This document shows positions 16,355 through 25,550 of a DNA stretch of 64,000 bases, one piece after another. The stretch spans positions 1 to 64,000 of the forward strand of contig NZ_JACHVA010000124.1 in the NCBI RefSeq assembly GCF_014230055.1, given 5' to 3'. The position numbers and the translations under genes were made by a program. Every line of letters starts with the position of its first letter. The stretch's first letter is position 1. The notes beneath the pieces were generated by a model. It saw only the letters and a list, made by a program, of their open reading frames with translations, was not told where the DNA came from and did no database searches. The stretch comes from Puniceicoccus vermicola (GTDB lineage Bacteria > Verrucomicrobiota > Verrucomicrobiia > Opitutales > Puniceicoccaceae).

Positions 16355-18754
16355 TTATTCCGCCGTCACCTGATTCTTTCCGGCGGACAGAGGGATCTCG
16401 ATTTCACCGTGCCTAAAAGTCCCGGTAATTCCTTCGGGCAGGGTTATCGTGGCTTTGAGTGACCGCCCGCTCTTCCGGTAGTCGACATCGATGTGGCCCC
16501 GTGGATGCACTAGGCTCCCGGATGCGGACTCCATCTTGCCCAGCTGGGGAGAAATTCGAACGGTTTCGAATCCCGGACTTGCGGGCCGAACTCCGAGAAT
16601 AGTCGCATAGTAATGATACAGCGGATGGGCTCCCCAGGCATGGCAGTCCGACCGGGTATCGCCGGGTTTTTCGAAGGTGGTTTTGAAGCCCTTGTCGACC
16701 AACCCGAACCAAAGTTGCATGCGCTCCATAAAGGCATCCATTCTTCCGGTTCTTTGGCATGCCTCGAAATAATAGTGGGCGAAGTAGATGGTTGTTTGGG
16801 CAAGATCATCCGCCGCAAGCATGGCATCCATGAGGGCTGCTTCCTCGTCCAAGGTCAGTTGGCCACTGAGAATGGCGAGGCACTGGGCGTGCTCTGACCA
16901 GGAGGTATGCGAGGGGTTGTCGGCAAAGAGACCGCGCGTTTCGCTCCAGAATTTCTCCTTGAGGCTAGTGGCAAGCTTGCCAGCCGTCTTGGTTGCACGA
17001 CTGGCCAATTCCGGCTCTCCCATCCATTCTTCCAACTGTGCCGTCAGGGCGAGAACCAATACAAGTTGCCAGCCCTGCACACTGTTGACGCTCATGTCTC
17101 CATCGGGACAGCAGCCATACTGCCAGCCCGGAACCCAGTCCATGAAGTTCCAGCCCTCCAGGGGTGCCGGGACTCCATCTGCAGTCAGGTGGCTTGTGAA
17201 TTGATCCAGAACCAGGCGGCATACCGGAAGTGCCTGACGCACCAGCGTCTCCTCGCCCCGCCAAAGCGCCAGGTCATGAACCATGGTGACCCACCAGAGT
17301 GAGAATGGTGGAATAAATTGACCCGATTGGCTCGGATAGCGGCTTTTGGTCAGGCCATTCGAAGATAGAGAAAGCTGGAAAAGTCGTACCGCCTTGGCCG
17401 GGAGTCGGTAGTCCCGCTGCAAAGCATAATGCGTAAGGATCTCGAGCCGAGTGTCCCCTGTATACATGAGTTGCTCATAATAGGGGCAGTCCATATACGT
17501 TTCATGAGAACACGTCTGCAGCGCCCGCACCATAACCGGTAGGGCCTCTTCCAATCGTGGATCTTCAAATTGAACCCGGCTTTCCATTTCCAGCGGATAG
17601 CGGGTTTCGTAAAAAATCAGATCATCCACAATCAGGGCCTCCTCTGCCGTGCTGATCAGAATTTCCAGATAACGTCCGGCCCTCCACCAGAGGGGACGAA
17701 ACTTTCTCTTCGAACCACCATCCGGTCGGAAATAGTCGGCGTAGCCGACAAAGAATTTCCCCTCGACCTCGTCGCGATTGCCCTTGCGGTCGGGCCACTC
17801 CGGTGTGCGCTCCACGGTATGATAGAGTGATTCGGCCCAGGAGACAGAGATACGGCTTCCCTGGCCCCTGCTCGTGGTGAGTTCAGGGTAGGCGCAGTAA
17901 TAGTCATCCAGATCGATCAGGATCCGTAGTTGAGAATGGGCAGGCAAGGTGATTGTCGCATCCCCACCCAAAAGACGGTCCCACTGCTTAGCCGTTTCGG
18001 GGTCGCTTGCCGCTTTCAGGTACTTTTCCTGCAGAACTGTGGCGGACGCGTATCGGGAACGGCCTAGCCGACGCGGTTCGTTCAGCATGGCCGGGAGAAT
18101 GGCCGGCACGAGCGGTTGCGCCTGACTTGAAAGTTTGGGCGTAGCGCCGCTCTTGGCCACCAGTCCAGGTTTCGCCTCGATCCAACCGCTTCCATCTCCC
18201 GTTTCAAATCCCCATGGATAAGATGCGCCGTCGAATTCGATCCCATCGGCAATGCCATAATTGTGTGGTCCCTCGGGGTAGTTGAGTCCCGTAAAAAGCA
18301 GGACCTGCCACGGCGTTAGTCCGGTACCGAGCAATCCCTGATGTTCTTCGCTCTCCGGGGCGAGGAGAAAGCCCGGTGCCATGCTCATTTGTGCGGTAGG
18401 CGCTCGGTTGGGTCCAAGCGCCCAGACTCTTGCCACCAATAGATGGGACCCGGCCTCCAGGTCGAGGTCGTAGGTTTCAAAATACCAGCATTCCGGTGAG
18501 CCGCGCTCAGGACCGCGCCCCACCAGTTCGCCGTCCAGATACAATTCGTAACGTTCATCCGAGCTGACATGTACTCGGATCTCTTCAGAGGACGTGAGGT
18601 CGAACTCCTTCTTAAAAGCCGAGGTAAAGGGGCATTGGGGATCGCTTGGGTGACAGATCCAACTGCAGGGCCAGTTTCCGCGGCCCCAGGGTGCGGATGG
18701 TTTCTCCTCCCGAAACGGAGGTTCATGGATCATTCGTTTCGTTACATGGTTCAT
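16355..18754 (-). CDS. GH78-like alpha-L-rhamnosidase
   Basis: This 799-residue protein starts at the ATG at 18754 (MNHVTKRMIHEPPF); a longer frame to 18835 has no supporting signal. N-terminal beta-sandwich domains include the carbohydrate-binding-like ELYLDGELVGRGPERG. They are followed by the (alpha/alpha)6 barrel with METYMDCPYYEQLMYTGD-type motif (YMDCPYYEQLMYTGD), equivalent to the DCPxREQxxWxGD block holding the general acid of GH78. The C-terminal beta domain has HAWGAHPLYHYY and ILGVRPASPGF, also typical. No signal peptide is visible. It lies upstream of the GntR regulator on the same strand. Rhamnose release is the family activity; this member could also act on a related deoxy sugar. 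Confidence 0.88.
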   Translation of the reverse strand: MNHVTKRMIHEPPFREEKPSAPWGRGNWPCSWICHPSDPQCPFTSAFKKEFDLTSSEEIRVHVSSDERYELYLDGELVGRGPERGSPECWYFETYDLDLEAGSHLLVARVWALGPNRAPTAQMSMAPGFLLAPESEEHQGLLGTGLTPWQVLLFTGLNYPEGPHNYGIADGIEFDGASYPWGFETGDGSGWIEAKPGLVAKSGATPKLSSQAQPLVPAILPAMLNEPRRLGRSRYASATVLQEKYLKAASDPETAKQWDRLLGGDATITLPAHSQLRILIDLDDYYCAYPELTTSRGQGSRISVSWAESLYHTVERTPEWPDRKGNRDEVEGKFFVGYADYFRPDGGSKRKFRPLWWRAGRYLEILISTAEEALIVDDLIFYETRYPLEMESRVQFEDPRLEEALPVMVRALQTCSHETYMDCPYYEQLMYTGDTRLEILTHYALQRDYRLPAKAVRLFQLSLSSNGLTKSRYPSQSGQFIPPFSLWWVTMVHDLALWRGEETLVRQALPVCRLVLDQFTSHLTADGVPAPLEGWNFMDWVPGWQYGCCPDGDMSVNSVQGWQLVLVLALTAQLEEWMGEPELASRATKTAGKLATSLKEKFWSETRGLFADNPSHTSWSEHAQCLAILSGQLTLDEEAALMDAMLAADDLAQTTIYFAHYYFEACQRTGRMDAFMERMQLWFGLVDKGFKTTFEKPGDTRSDCHAWGAHPLYHYYATILGVRPASPGFETVRISPQLGKMESASGSLVHPRGHIDVDYRKSGRSLKATITLPEGITGTFRHGEIEIPLSAGKNQVTAE

Positions 18755-18855
18755 GAGGTTTTCTCTGGTGTGGGATTCCGAAAACAGTGTAGAGAGGAAT
18801 AGATCGGGGGATTGGAAGACCTTTGCGGAGATCACGCTAAACCGGATCGCAAGAC

Positions 18856-18872
18856 AATCAAAAATTATTCCC
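18856..18872 (-). promoter_or_regulatory. Shared upstream motif (gggaataatttttgatt)
   Basis: Read on the complement, this follows aataataaac and ends in TTGATT, about 100 nt before the GH78 start. It matches the GGAAT plus TTGA pattern of the other sites, with one change at the end. Confidence 0.4.
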
Positions 18873-18886
18873 GTTTATTATTTATC

Positions 18887-18949
18887 GTAATCGTAATCTT
18901 TCTCGTAATCGTAATCGACCGATTGGGATTAGGATTAGGAGCACGATTA
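18887..18949. repeat. Degenerate TCGTAATC / GATTAGGATTA repeat tract
   Basis: Four copies of cgtaatc occur in a row on the plus strand, followed by gattgggattaggattagg. Related tracts lie at 25457-25496, 26431-26462, 34144-34158 and 60625-60655, all intergenic or at a gene end. Their function is unknown. Confidence 0.7.
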
Positions 18950-19125
18950 TGGGTAGGGCAATATGAGTCGGGGGTAGGTCGGATGGGGCGGAGTTTGCTG
19001 GACACTGATTGCGAAAAGCATTTTTATTCCCGAATGTTTTATTTCCAGCAACTTCGAAAGGCTCTAGGGATTCTCTCGGGTAGGGCAGTTTCAAGCACTT
19101 TCCCGGAGTGCAACGTGATTTCCCT

Positions 19126-20541
19126 ATGAGCCGTTCTCCAAACTTTCTCTTTCTTCAGCTTGAGGATGCGGGTCGGCATCTTGGGTGTTATGGCGATACT
19201 GCGGGGAAGACGCCGAACATGGATCGATTGGCGTCCGAAGGAGCGCTCTACACCAACGCCTTCACCCACTGCCCTGTATGCGCTCCGAGTCGGGGCGGTA
19301 TGGTCACGGGATGTTATCCTTGGTCTATCGGCAATCAGTTCATGCGGTGCGATGTTTTAGAGCCACCCCGAACGTTCACCCACGAGTTGGTCCGAGCTGG
19401 GTATCATGTTTCGTGGCCGACCAAGCTGGATTTCAATTTTACGCCTGGCGAGGGCTGGTGCAGTGACCAGGACTTTTGGTGGGAAAAGCCGGCTCCCGAG
19501 CAGCCTTTTTTCCTCTACGAGAACTTCGTGCATACCCACGAGAGCCGAATGTTTCGCGAGCTTTCGCATATTCACGGCAAAATGCCGTATTTCTGTCCAT
19601 CGGAGTGCCGGCATCACCCCGATGAGATTCCCGTTCCCCCTTATCTTCCGGACACCCCCGAGCTCCGTTGGCAGTTGGTGCGGTATTATGATGCCCTGAG
19701 TGCAAACGACTACCGGATTGGCCAGCGTTTGCAGTGGTTGGAGGATCAGGGCCTGAGCGATGAGACCATTGTCATTCTTCTTTCCGATCACGGTCGGGGT
19801 CTTCCGCGAGAGAAGCGATGGTGCTATGACGCCGGATTGCATCTTCCTCTCGTGATTCGTCATCCCGGAGAGATCGCTCCGGGCACGACCGAAGATGAAC
19901 TGGTGGCGTGGGTAGACATCGCACCGACCGTTTTGTCTCTCGCGGGCGTTGCCATACCCGATCATTATCAAGGTCAGGTATTTATGGGTCCCGATCGTGC
20001 TCCTGAGCGTTCCCATGTTTTCGCCGGACGAGATCGGATGGACAGTATCTATGACATGGTTCGGGTGGCGCGTGATCATCACTATCACTATATTCGAAAC
20101 GATGCCCCGGGTCTTCCTTACGCTCAGTATCAAGCCTACATGGAGAAACAGCCCATCATGCCCCTGATGCGGGATCTACACGCCAAAGGTCAATTGAAGG
20201 GGGATGAGGCCGTCTTTTTTCAGCCCGAGAAACCGAGGGAGGAGCTTTACGATACCCAAGCCGATCCCAATCAGCTGAACAATCTTGCCAAGGACCCGGC
20301 GCATTCCGAGGCCCTTCAGGCACTGCGCACCGCGTTGGACCAGCACTTGGCCGAAACCGGCGATCTCAGCGAAATCGATGAAAAGGTCTTGGCGGATCGA
20401 GGATTGGTCCGGGACGATGTTGAGGCCCTGACCCAGCAGAACCGGGTCTGCCCGCTGCCTCCAGAACAGCAACTCGGCCCCGTTCCCATCCCGGCCACTC
20501 GCAGCCAGGCCGAACCTTGGCTTTGGACTGCCTCGGGATAA
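19126..20541 (+). CDS. Sulfatase, heparan-N-sulfatase-like type
   Basis: This 471-residue enzyme starts at MSRSPNFLFLQLEDAGRH (ATG at 19126; a GTG or ATG further up adds only a few residues). The metal site begins with LEDAGRHLGCYGD, where the first acidic residue is Glu rather than the usual Asp. The activation motif CAPSR is at residues 52-56, and the late block LLSDHGRGLPREKRW is like that of N-sulfoglucosamine sulfohydrolase relatives. There is no signal peptide. The truncated sulfatase at 63057 belongs to the same type (shared VYxSGLHVPL-like block, here YDAGLHLPLVIRHPG). It is divergent from the GH78 gene. Specificity cannot be read; hexosamine or uronate sulfate groups are typical for relatives. 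Confidence 0.92.
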   Translation: MSRSPNFLFLQLEDAGRHLGCYGDTAGKTPNMDRLASEGALYTNAFTHCPVCAPSRGGMVTGCYPWSIGNQFMRCDVLEPPRTFTHELVRAGYHVSWPTKLDFNFTPGEGWCSDQDFWWEKPAPEQPFFLYENFVHTHESRMFRELSHIHGKMPYFCPSECRHHPDEIPVPPYLPDTPELRWQLVRYYDALSANDYRIGQRLQWLEDQGLSDETIVILLSDHGRGLPREKRWCYDAGLHLPLVIRHPGEIAPGTTEDELVAWVDIAPTVLSLAGVAIPDHYQGQVFMGPDRAPERSHVFAGRDRMDSIYDMVRVARDHHYHYIRNDAPGLPYAQYQAYMEKQPIMPLMRDLHAKGQLKGDEAVFFQPEKPREELYDTQADPNQLNNLAKDPAHSEALQALRTALDQHLAETGDLSEIDEKVLADRGLVRDDVEALTQQNRVCPLPPEQQLGPVPIPATRSQAEPWLWTASG

Positions 20542-20566
20542 AGAAAACGTTGTTTTCGATACGGGT

Positions 20567-20606
20567 GCTGAGGGGCAGAGAGGCGCTAGCTGAAGCATCG
20601 CGCTAC
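20567..20606. repeat. Dispersed repeat, copy 1 (gctgaggggcag ... gcatcgcgctac)
   Basis: The segment ending in gctagctgaagcatcgcgc is repeated nearly exactly at 20804-20843. It looks like a dispersed intergenic repeat rather than coding DNA. Confidence 0.75.
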
Positions 20607-20803
20607 TAGCGCCGAGGCGCACTAATGGATTAACTCGATGCCATTGATTCTTTGCGCCGCACGCTTGGGAGGGCAACTGTCTCAGTTGCCGCCTGCTTGA
20701 TGCTCAGAATATTTGAAAATGAGCCAAACATAGGTGCTCTTAACGAAAATTAGAGCGACTTTGATCTGTGCAATGGCATTGAGCGAAAGACATCGCACTT
20801 CGG

Positions 20804-20843
20804 GCTGAGGGGCAGTGAGACGCTAGCTGAAGCATCGCGCTAC
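20804..20843. repeat. Dispersed repeat, copy 2
   Basis: This copy differs from copy 1 at about two positions, and its first part (ctgaggggcagag) occurs again at 20849-20863. Confidence 0.75.
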
Positions 20844-20901
20844 GGATCTGAGGGGCAGAGGGAGAGCTAATATTGGCGTCGATTCGGATATAGAATAATA
20901 A

Positions 20902-20916
20902 GGAATAACAATTGAC
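20902..20916 (+). promoter_or_regulatory. Shared upstream motif (ggaataacaattgac)
   Basis: It is preceded by tagaataata and ends 31 nt before the start codon of the large secreted heparinase-like protein. It is a strong match to the consensus. Confidence 0.5.
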
Positions 20917-20947
20917 GGAGAAGTACTTGCTGCCCATCGTAGCTCTC

Positions 20948-23900
20948 ATGAAGTTCCCCTATTTCTCGGTAGTTGTTTTCTGTGTTCTGAGTCAATTTTC
21001 GCTTCTCGGTAAGGAGATTGTCCTGAGGGATCCAATAGGGACGGAGTGGTCGGGTGCCTTAATCGGTGAGCCCATCACCTTTGCTTCTGGAGAAGTAGCC
21101 TCTGGGGATCCGCAGATTCGAGTTCTTGGTCCTGATCAGAAGCCAATCCTAAGTCAGGTGAGCGATGTCCAAAAACATCCGGACGGTTCGTTGGCGAGCG
21201 GCAAGGTTTGGTTCATGGCCGACGTGCCGGCGGACGGGGAAGCCCGTTATCAGGTGGTGCCGGGAGAGCCGTTTTCCGGGAAGGAGGGCTCTCAGGTCAG
21301 TGTCGAGCGTGGCGAAGGCGAAGCAACGCTGTGGACGGCCGGGAAAGCTCACGGCGGCGTGCGGATTCTCCTGGGAGAGAAAACCTATGCCGAACCGATT
21401 GAAATGAGTGGGAACGAAGCGCCCATCCGCAGTCTGATCCTTCCTTCGGGGAAGTCGGTGGGAGCATCGGGGATCCACGCTCCGGCCCGCCTCAAGTCTT
21501 GGAGATCCGAGATTGTGGAAGAGGGCCCGCTTTTCATTCGTGCCCGGTTGGCCTACCAATTTGAGGTGGACCCCGGCTATTGGACGATGGAGATTACGGT
21601 CAGTGCCGATACTCCGATGATGGAGGTATGGGAGAAATTTCACACTGGCGAAAGTGAGGCTTCGTTTCGAGACTTTGATCGGTTCTTTACCCTAGCTTTG
21701 GAAGGGGAAAACTACCAGCCGACTCAGGGCTGGTTTACCGGAACACCGCGCAACCCGGCGTATGCCGACTTGCTCAAGCGCTCTGCGCCTCCGGCCTGGG
21801 TGGAAACCGGCGCACTGCCCAAGCAAGCCAACTGGCTGGGCAGTCCGGTCAACGGCTATACTCTCTCGAACCAACCCGATCTGACGGAGTACGGGCTGAC
21901 CGGTTGGCCGACCAACATTCCGAATGTGGGCACGTTTTATCAGGTGGTGCAACCGGGAGGCATTGCCATCGGATTTGCCGGAATCAACCCGATGTCTTGG
22001 AAGGATCCCATTGCCCTCCGGATGGGAACCAATGCCCAGGGGCAAATGGAGGTCCGTCTCGCGTTGCAAAAGTTTACCCAGGACTGGAATACGGATGGGT
22101 TCGGGGGAGGAAGTCCCAACTACACCGGAGTGACCGAAGGGGTGCCCCAAGGCACCTCCTGGCGGTGTTATGGTATTCTCATCACCGAGGCAGTGGAGGA
22201 CAAAGAGAACCAACTCGACGCCCTCATGACGGCCGCGGTGACATTGAGCGGAGACTCATTGGACAAAATTCGCCATTGGGTTTTCGAGTGGCCGGACCCG
22301 TTGACTCCGGACCAATTGGGAACTCAAAGCTCGCCGGAGGCAGAGACTGCCCTCACCACGATGCGACAGCGTCGGGACCTTCATCAGCTGGCCGGACCCT
22401 ATGCGACTTTTTCGATGGCGAATCACTCGGGATTTGCGAAGCGCGTGTTCCCGCTTCTTGAACCCGTCGTCAAAGATCCGAGCCTGACCACGCCGGAAGA
22501 ACGCGCGGAGTTGCGGCGGCTTTTTGCCTACGAGGCCTACCGCCAGAATTCCGGCGCTTCCTTTCCCTATGGTGCCGGTTTTCATCTCAACAATCCGAAC
22601 ATGACGATCATGGCGGTGGAGTCGCAGGCTCGTAGCGTCGGCTTGGTTCCCGGCCATCCGGCGGTGCCGGAGTGGCAAAAAGCCCAGCTTGCCCTCATGG
22701 AGGGATTTTTTCGGCGATTCACCTTTCCCAACGGAGTGCCCTTCGAAAATCCCCACTATATATTGGATGTGACCTTGGACTGGGCCGCCATCGCCAATTC
22801 GGCGCTGATGGAAGCCAACATTGGCGATGCGTTTGATGATCCGCTCTTCAAGAAAACCATCGAGTTCCTGCCCAACTGGCTCACTCCGCCCGATGCCCGG
22901 TTTCTCGGCCACCGGGTAGTTCTGCCGCTGGGGAACGGTTCCTATCAGTCGGTCTCCCCGTCCTTCATCAAACAATATGTGGAGTATTATAAAACGAGGG
23001 ATCCCGAGCTTGCGGAAGAAATTCAATGGTTTGGCAATGCCACGTTGCCCGAGAACAAGCAGGTCAAAATCATGCCCAAGGAAACGCCTCCCGACTTGAA
23101 AAGCACTTGGTGGAAGGACTACGGTGTAGCCTTCCGGCACGGGTTCGGCACCGAGTATGAGACCCTCATGTTTCTGCTCGCGGGCAAGGCCCTGGGCCAC
23201 CACGAAATCGAATCGGATCAGATGGCCTACACGTTGTATGCCAAGGGACAGCCCATTCATCTACACTTTGGGAATGGCTATTTTCCCATCTTCAACCGGC
23301 CCTGGTTGAGAAACCGGATTTCTTTCGATAGGAAGATGGAGGCCTTCGAACGTGACAGGATCGAAGTGGAATGGGCCAGCTTCCAGCCCGCTGCCGACTA
23401 TTTTCGAGCGGTCCGGGAAGTGGATCTGCTGAAGGAGCGAGGAGCGGAGTATCCCAAGTTGAATGAGAAAGGCAGGTGGACGGATGAGGAGAAGGCCGAC
23501 AACCGCCACTATGCGACGAGTGAAGGAGAACTAATTCCGCTCACCGTCTGGACCCGGCAGATGGCTTTTCTGAAAGATCAAGATCCGGCGGGTCCAAACT
23601 ATTTTGTCCTCCGGGACAGTTTTGGCGGAGAACCGACCAAGCCGACCGATCTGAATCTCTGGTTTCTCGCCAACGGCATGGAGAAGGAATCCAACTACCT
23701 CCATTTCGACGGTCAGGTGAACGTGGATATGGATGTGTTCATCAATACCCCCGAAGACCCGGAGATCACCACAGATCGTTATGGACATGTCCAGCAACCC
23801 TACAATCGTCTGGTGGGGTTCGATCCTCAGTATCATCCCGGCGGAAAGCTGGGCGAGTATCAGGAGCTGTTGCGGATCTCGCAGGGACCGGGGGAAGACT

Positions 23901-24247
23901 ATATGGTCGTTCTTTACCCACGGCTGAAAGGCAAGGACCCGGCGGCGAAGTTCACCCGCCTCGATCCCGAGACCGTGCGGGTGGAAACCGAGCTTTCCAC
24001 CGATGTGGTTTTTCTTGGAACGGAACCCCGAGAGATTTCGGGAGAAGACTGGAGGTTTACCGGCGGGGCCTTTGCCATACGTTTCTATCGGGATGGCCGC
24101 TTGGCTTTGGTGAATTTTGAGGGTGCCTGCGCTGGGAAACTGGGCGAACAGGATATCGCCGGAGAAGGTGCATTTACCGTTACCCTCCAAGACGGGCAAG
24201 CCACGGTGACCGAGTTAGGCGAGGACGCCCGTGTGGAACTCCAATAG
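20948..24247 (+). CDS. Large secreted heparinase-like protein
   Basis: The protein has 1,099 residues from the ATG at 20948, chosen because MKFPYFSVVVFCVLSQFSLLG is a clean signal peptide (a TTG at 20912 would spoil it). The first half is beta-rich and unassigned. The middle is helical, and the last third contains DYGVAFRHGFGTEYETL, then AGKALGHHEIESDQMAYTLY and PNYFVLRDSF, corresponding to the C-terminal beta-sandwich of heparinase II/III-type lyases. It shares these blocks with the lipoprotein at 42623-45805. I infer an extracytoplasmic lyase acting on an acidic polymer. The N-terminal 500 residues match no family I know. It is 33 bp from the following oxidoreductase gene and probably co-transcribed with it. 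Confidence 0.7.
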   Translation: MKFPYFSVVVFCVLSQFSLLGKEIVLRDPIGTEWSGALIGEPITFASGEVASGDPQIRVLGPDQKPILSQVSDVQKHPDGSLASGKVWFMADVPADGEARYQVVPGEPFSGKEGSQVSVERGEGEATLWTAGKAHGGVRILLGEKTYAEPIEMSGNEAPIRSLILPSGKSVGASGIHAPARLKSWRSEIVEEGPLFIRARLAYQFEVDPGYWTMEITVSADTPMMEVWEKFHTGESEASFRDFDRFFTLALEGENYQPTQGWFTGTPRNPAYADLLKRSAPPAWVETGALPKQANWLGSPVNGYTLSNQPDLTEYGLTGWPTNIPNVGTFYQVVQPGGIAIGFAGINPMSWKDPIALRMGTNAQGQMEVRLALQKFTQDWNTDGFGGGSPNYTGVTEGVPQGTSWRCYGILITEAVEDKENQLDALMTAAVTLSGDSLDKIRHWVFEWPDPLTPDQLGTQSSPEAETALTTMRQRRDLHQLAGPYATFSMANHSGFAKRVFPLLEPVVKDPSLTTPEERAELRRLFAYEAYRQNSGASFPYGAGFHLNNPNMTIMAVESQARSVGLVPGHPAVPEWQKAQLALMEGFFRRFTFPNGVPFENPHYILDVTLDWAAIANSALMEANIGDAFDDPLFKKTIEFLPNWLTPPDARFLGHRVVLPLGNGSYQSVSPSFIKQYVEYYKTRDPELAEEIQWFGNATLPENKQVKIMPKETPPDLKSTWWKDYGVAFRHGFGTEYETLMFLLAGKALGHHEIESDQMAYTLYAKGQPIHLHFGNGYFPIFNRPWLRNRISFDRKMEAFERDRIEVEWASFQPAADYFRAVREVDLLKERGAEYPKLNEKGRWTDEEKADNRHYATSEGELIPLTVWTRQMAFLKDQDPAGPNYFVLRDSFGGEPTKPTDLNLWFLANGMEKESNYLHFDGQVNVDMDVFINTPEDPEITTDRYGHVQQPYNRLVGFDPQYHPGGKLGEYQELLRISQGPGEDYMVVLYPRLKGKDPAAKFTRLDPETVRVETELSTDVVFLGTEPREISGEDWRFTGGAFAIRFYRDGRLALVNFEGACAGKLGEQDIAGEGAFTVTLQDGQATVTELGEDARVELQ

Positions 24248-24280
24248 GACTTGGCCCGGAAGGAGATACTCTCGCGAGTG

Positions 24281-25291
24281 ATGAAATCAAAAGTTGGACT
24301 GATGGGTTGTGGCACGGTGGCTGGCTATGGACATATACCGGCCATCCTCGAAGTACCGGACCTGGAGTTGGTCGCTCTCTATGATCCGACAGAAAGTCGA
24401 TTGCAGGCCATGCAGGAGCGGTACGCGATTCCCCATGCCTTTAGCAATTTGGATGACTTCTTTGCCTCGGGAATCGAGGCGGTCACCATCACTTCGCCCG
24501 CTCCCTGCCATCGGGACAATGTCATCGACTGTGCCCGGCACCAGCTTCCCGTGCTGTGTGAAAAACCTTTGGCCATGGACCGGGCCGAGGGAGAGGAAAT
24601 GGTTGCCGCCATGCGAGCCGCTGGTCTCACGCTCTACACGGGATTTTGCTATCGTTTTAGCCCCTCCGCCCTCAAAATCCGGGAACTGGTCCGGGCCGGG
24701 GCAATTGGTGCGGTGCGATCGCTCCGGTTGATCTACAACTGGAGTATGGCCGGAAAATACATGGAGGTTCCCGGCGGGGGAAAAAGGATTCATCAACGCC
24801 GCGAAGCCCGCATGCTCGAAGGCGGCCACATGGTGGACTGCGGGACTCATCAGATTGATTTGGCCCAGTTCTGGCTCGGATCCCCAGTGGTGCGCTATGC
24901 CGGGCAGGGGGCCTGGGTGGACGAGTTCGAAGCTCCCGACCACATGTGGCTGCACCTCGACCATGCCAACGGAGCCCATACCATGGTCGAGATGAGTTAT
25001 TCGTATACCCATACATCGGCCCGGAAATGCTCCCTCTTTACCTATGAATTGATTGGAACGGAAGGGATCCTGCGCTACGACCGTGATAGTAAGAGTTTCA
25101 CCATGGAGAATGGGGCTGGGCATCACGATTTTCCCTGGCACCCGGAGAAAGAGTTCCGGGGGATGTATCGGGAATGGGCTCGGGCATTGCGGTCTGGGAA
25201 GTCCGACTTGCTTACCTCAGGCGAGGAGGGAATAAGGGTGGCGGACATCGCACGATCCGCGACGGAGTCCGTGATTCGGGACAGACTTTAG
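24281..25291 (+). CDS. Gfo/Idh/MocA-family oxidoreductase
   Basis: This 336-residue cytoplasmic NAD(P)-dependent sugar dehydrogenase starts at MKSKVGLMGCG (ATG 24281), with an AAGGAG-like site upstream. The Rossmann motif GLMGCGTVAGYG is at 6-17, the catalytic Lys is in CEKPLA (Lys95), and the substrate-side motif GGHMVDCGTHQID has Asp186 and His190 in the usual places. The C-terminal domain is the typical beta-sheet half. It follows the secreted heparinase-like gene directly and is likely expressed with it, so it may oxidise or epimerise a sugar released by the pathway. The exact sugar is unknown. It is intact, unlike the family member at 4251-5669. Confidence 0.9.
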   Translation: MKSKVGLMGCGTVAGYGHIPAILEVPDLELVALYDPTESRLQAMQERYAIPHAFSNLDDFFASGIEAVTITSPAPCHRDNVIDCARHQLPVLCEKPLAMDRAEGEEMVAAMRAAGLTLYTGFCYRFSPSALKIRELVRAGAIGAVRSLRLIYNWSMAGKYMEVPGGGKRIHQRREARMLEGGHMVDCGTHQIDLAQFWLGSPVVRYAGQGAWVDEFEAPDHMWLHLDHANGAHTMVEMSYSYTHTSARKCSLFTYELIGTEGILRYDRDSKSFTMENGAGHHDFPWHPEKEFRGMYREWARALRSGKSDLLTSGEEGIRVADIARSATESVIRDRL

Positions 25292-25456
25292 GTGTTATTC
25301 TGGAGTCGGGCGTATTTCCGATTCCTGCTTGAAAGCGGTGCTACGGGGGAATGCTAGCCTCGGCGTATGGATCGGAGGTGGATCAAAGGCGGAGCAGGAG
25401 GCGTGAATCCGCTGGACTGTCCGGATGGTTCAAGGTAGCGGCCCTTGAGCGAATCC

Positions 25457-25496
25457 TACTCGTATTCGGTCTTTCGATTAGGATTACGATTATCGC
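25457..25496. repeat. Degenerate TCGTAATC-type repeat
   Basis: The tract ctactcgtattcgg and gattaggattacgatt lies between the ends of two convergent genes and resembles the tract at 18887-18949. Confidence 0.55.
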
Positions 25497-25550
25497 GGCA
25501 CCCAGATTTATGGTCCACCTCGATGCTTTTTTGGGGGGTCGACCGCGTTC

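Larger units (their letters stand above)
18755..19125. other. Divergent promoter region with repeats
   Basis: The 371-bp gap between the divergent GH78 and sulfatase genes contains no convincing gene. It holds a copy of the A/T-rich upstream motif (18856-18872, complement) and a tract of degenerate cgtaatc/gattagg repeats (18887-18949). Confidence 0.6.
20542..20947. other. Repeat-rich intergenic region
   Basis: This 406-bp gap between two plus-strand genes has no credible coding sequence. It contains two copies of a 40-bp repeat (20567-20606, 20804-20843), a partial third (20849-20863), and the upstream motif at 20902-20916. Confidence 0.6.

Noticed and set aside
20902-20916. Reading the TTGAC motif as a classical sigma-70 -35 box
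   Set aside because: No matching -10 box occurs 16-18 nt downstream in most copies, and the start codon is too close; left as a motif of unknown role.
20912-20947. TTG start for the large heparinase-like protein
   Set aside because: The TTG is inside the TTGAC motif, and the extra 12 residues would precede the signal peptide and spoil it.
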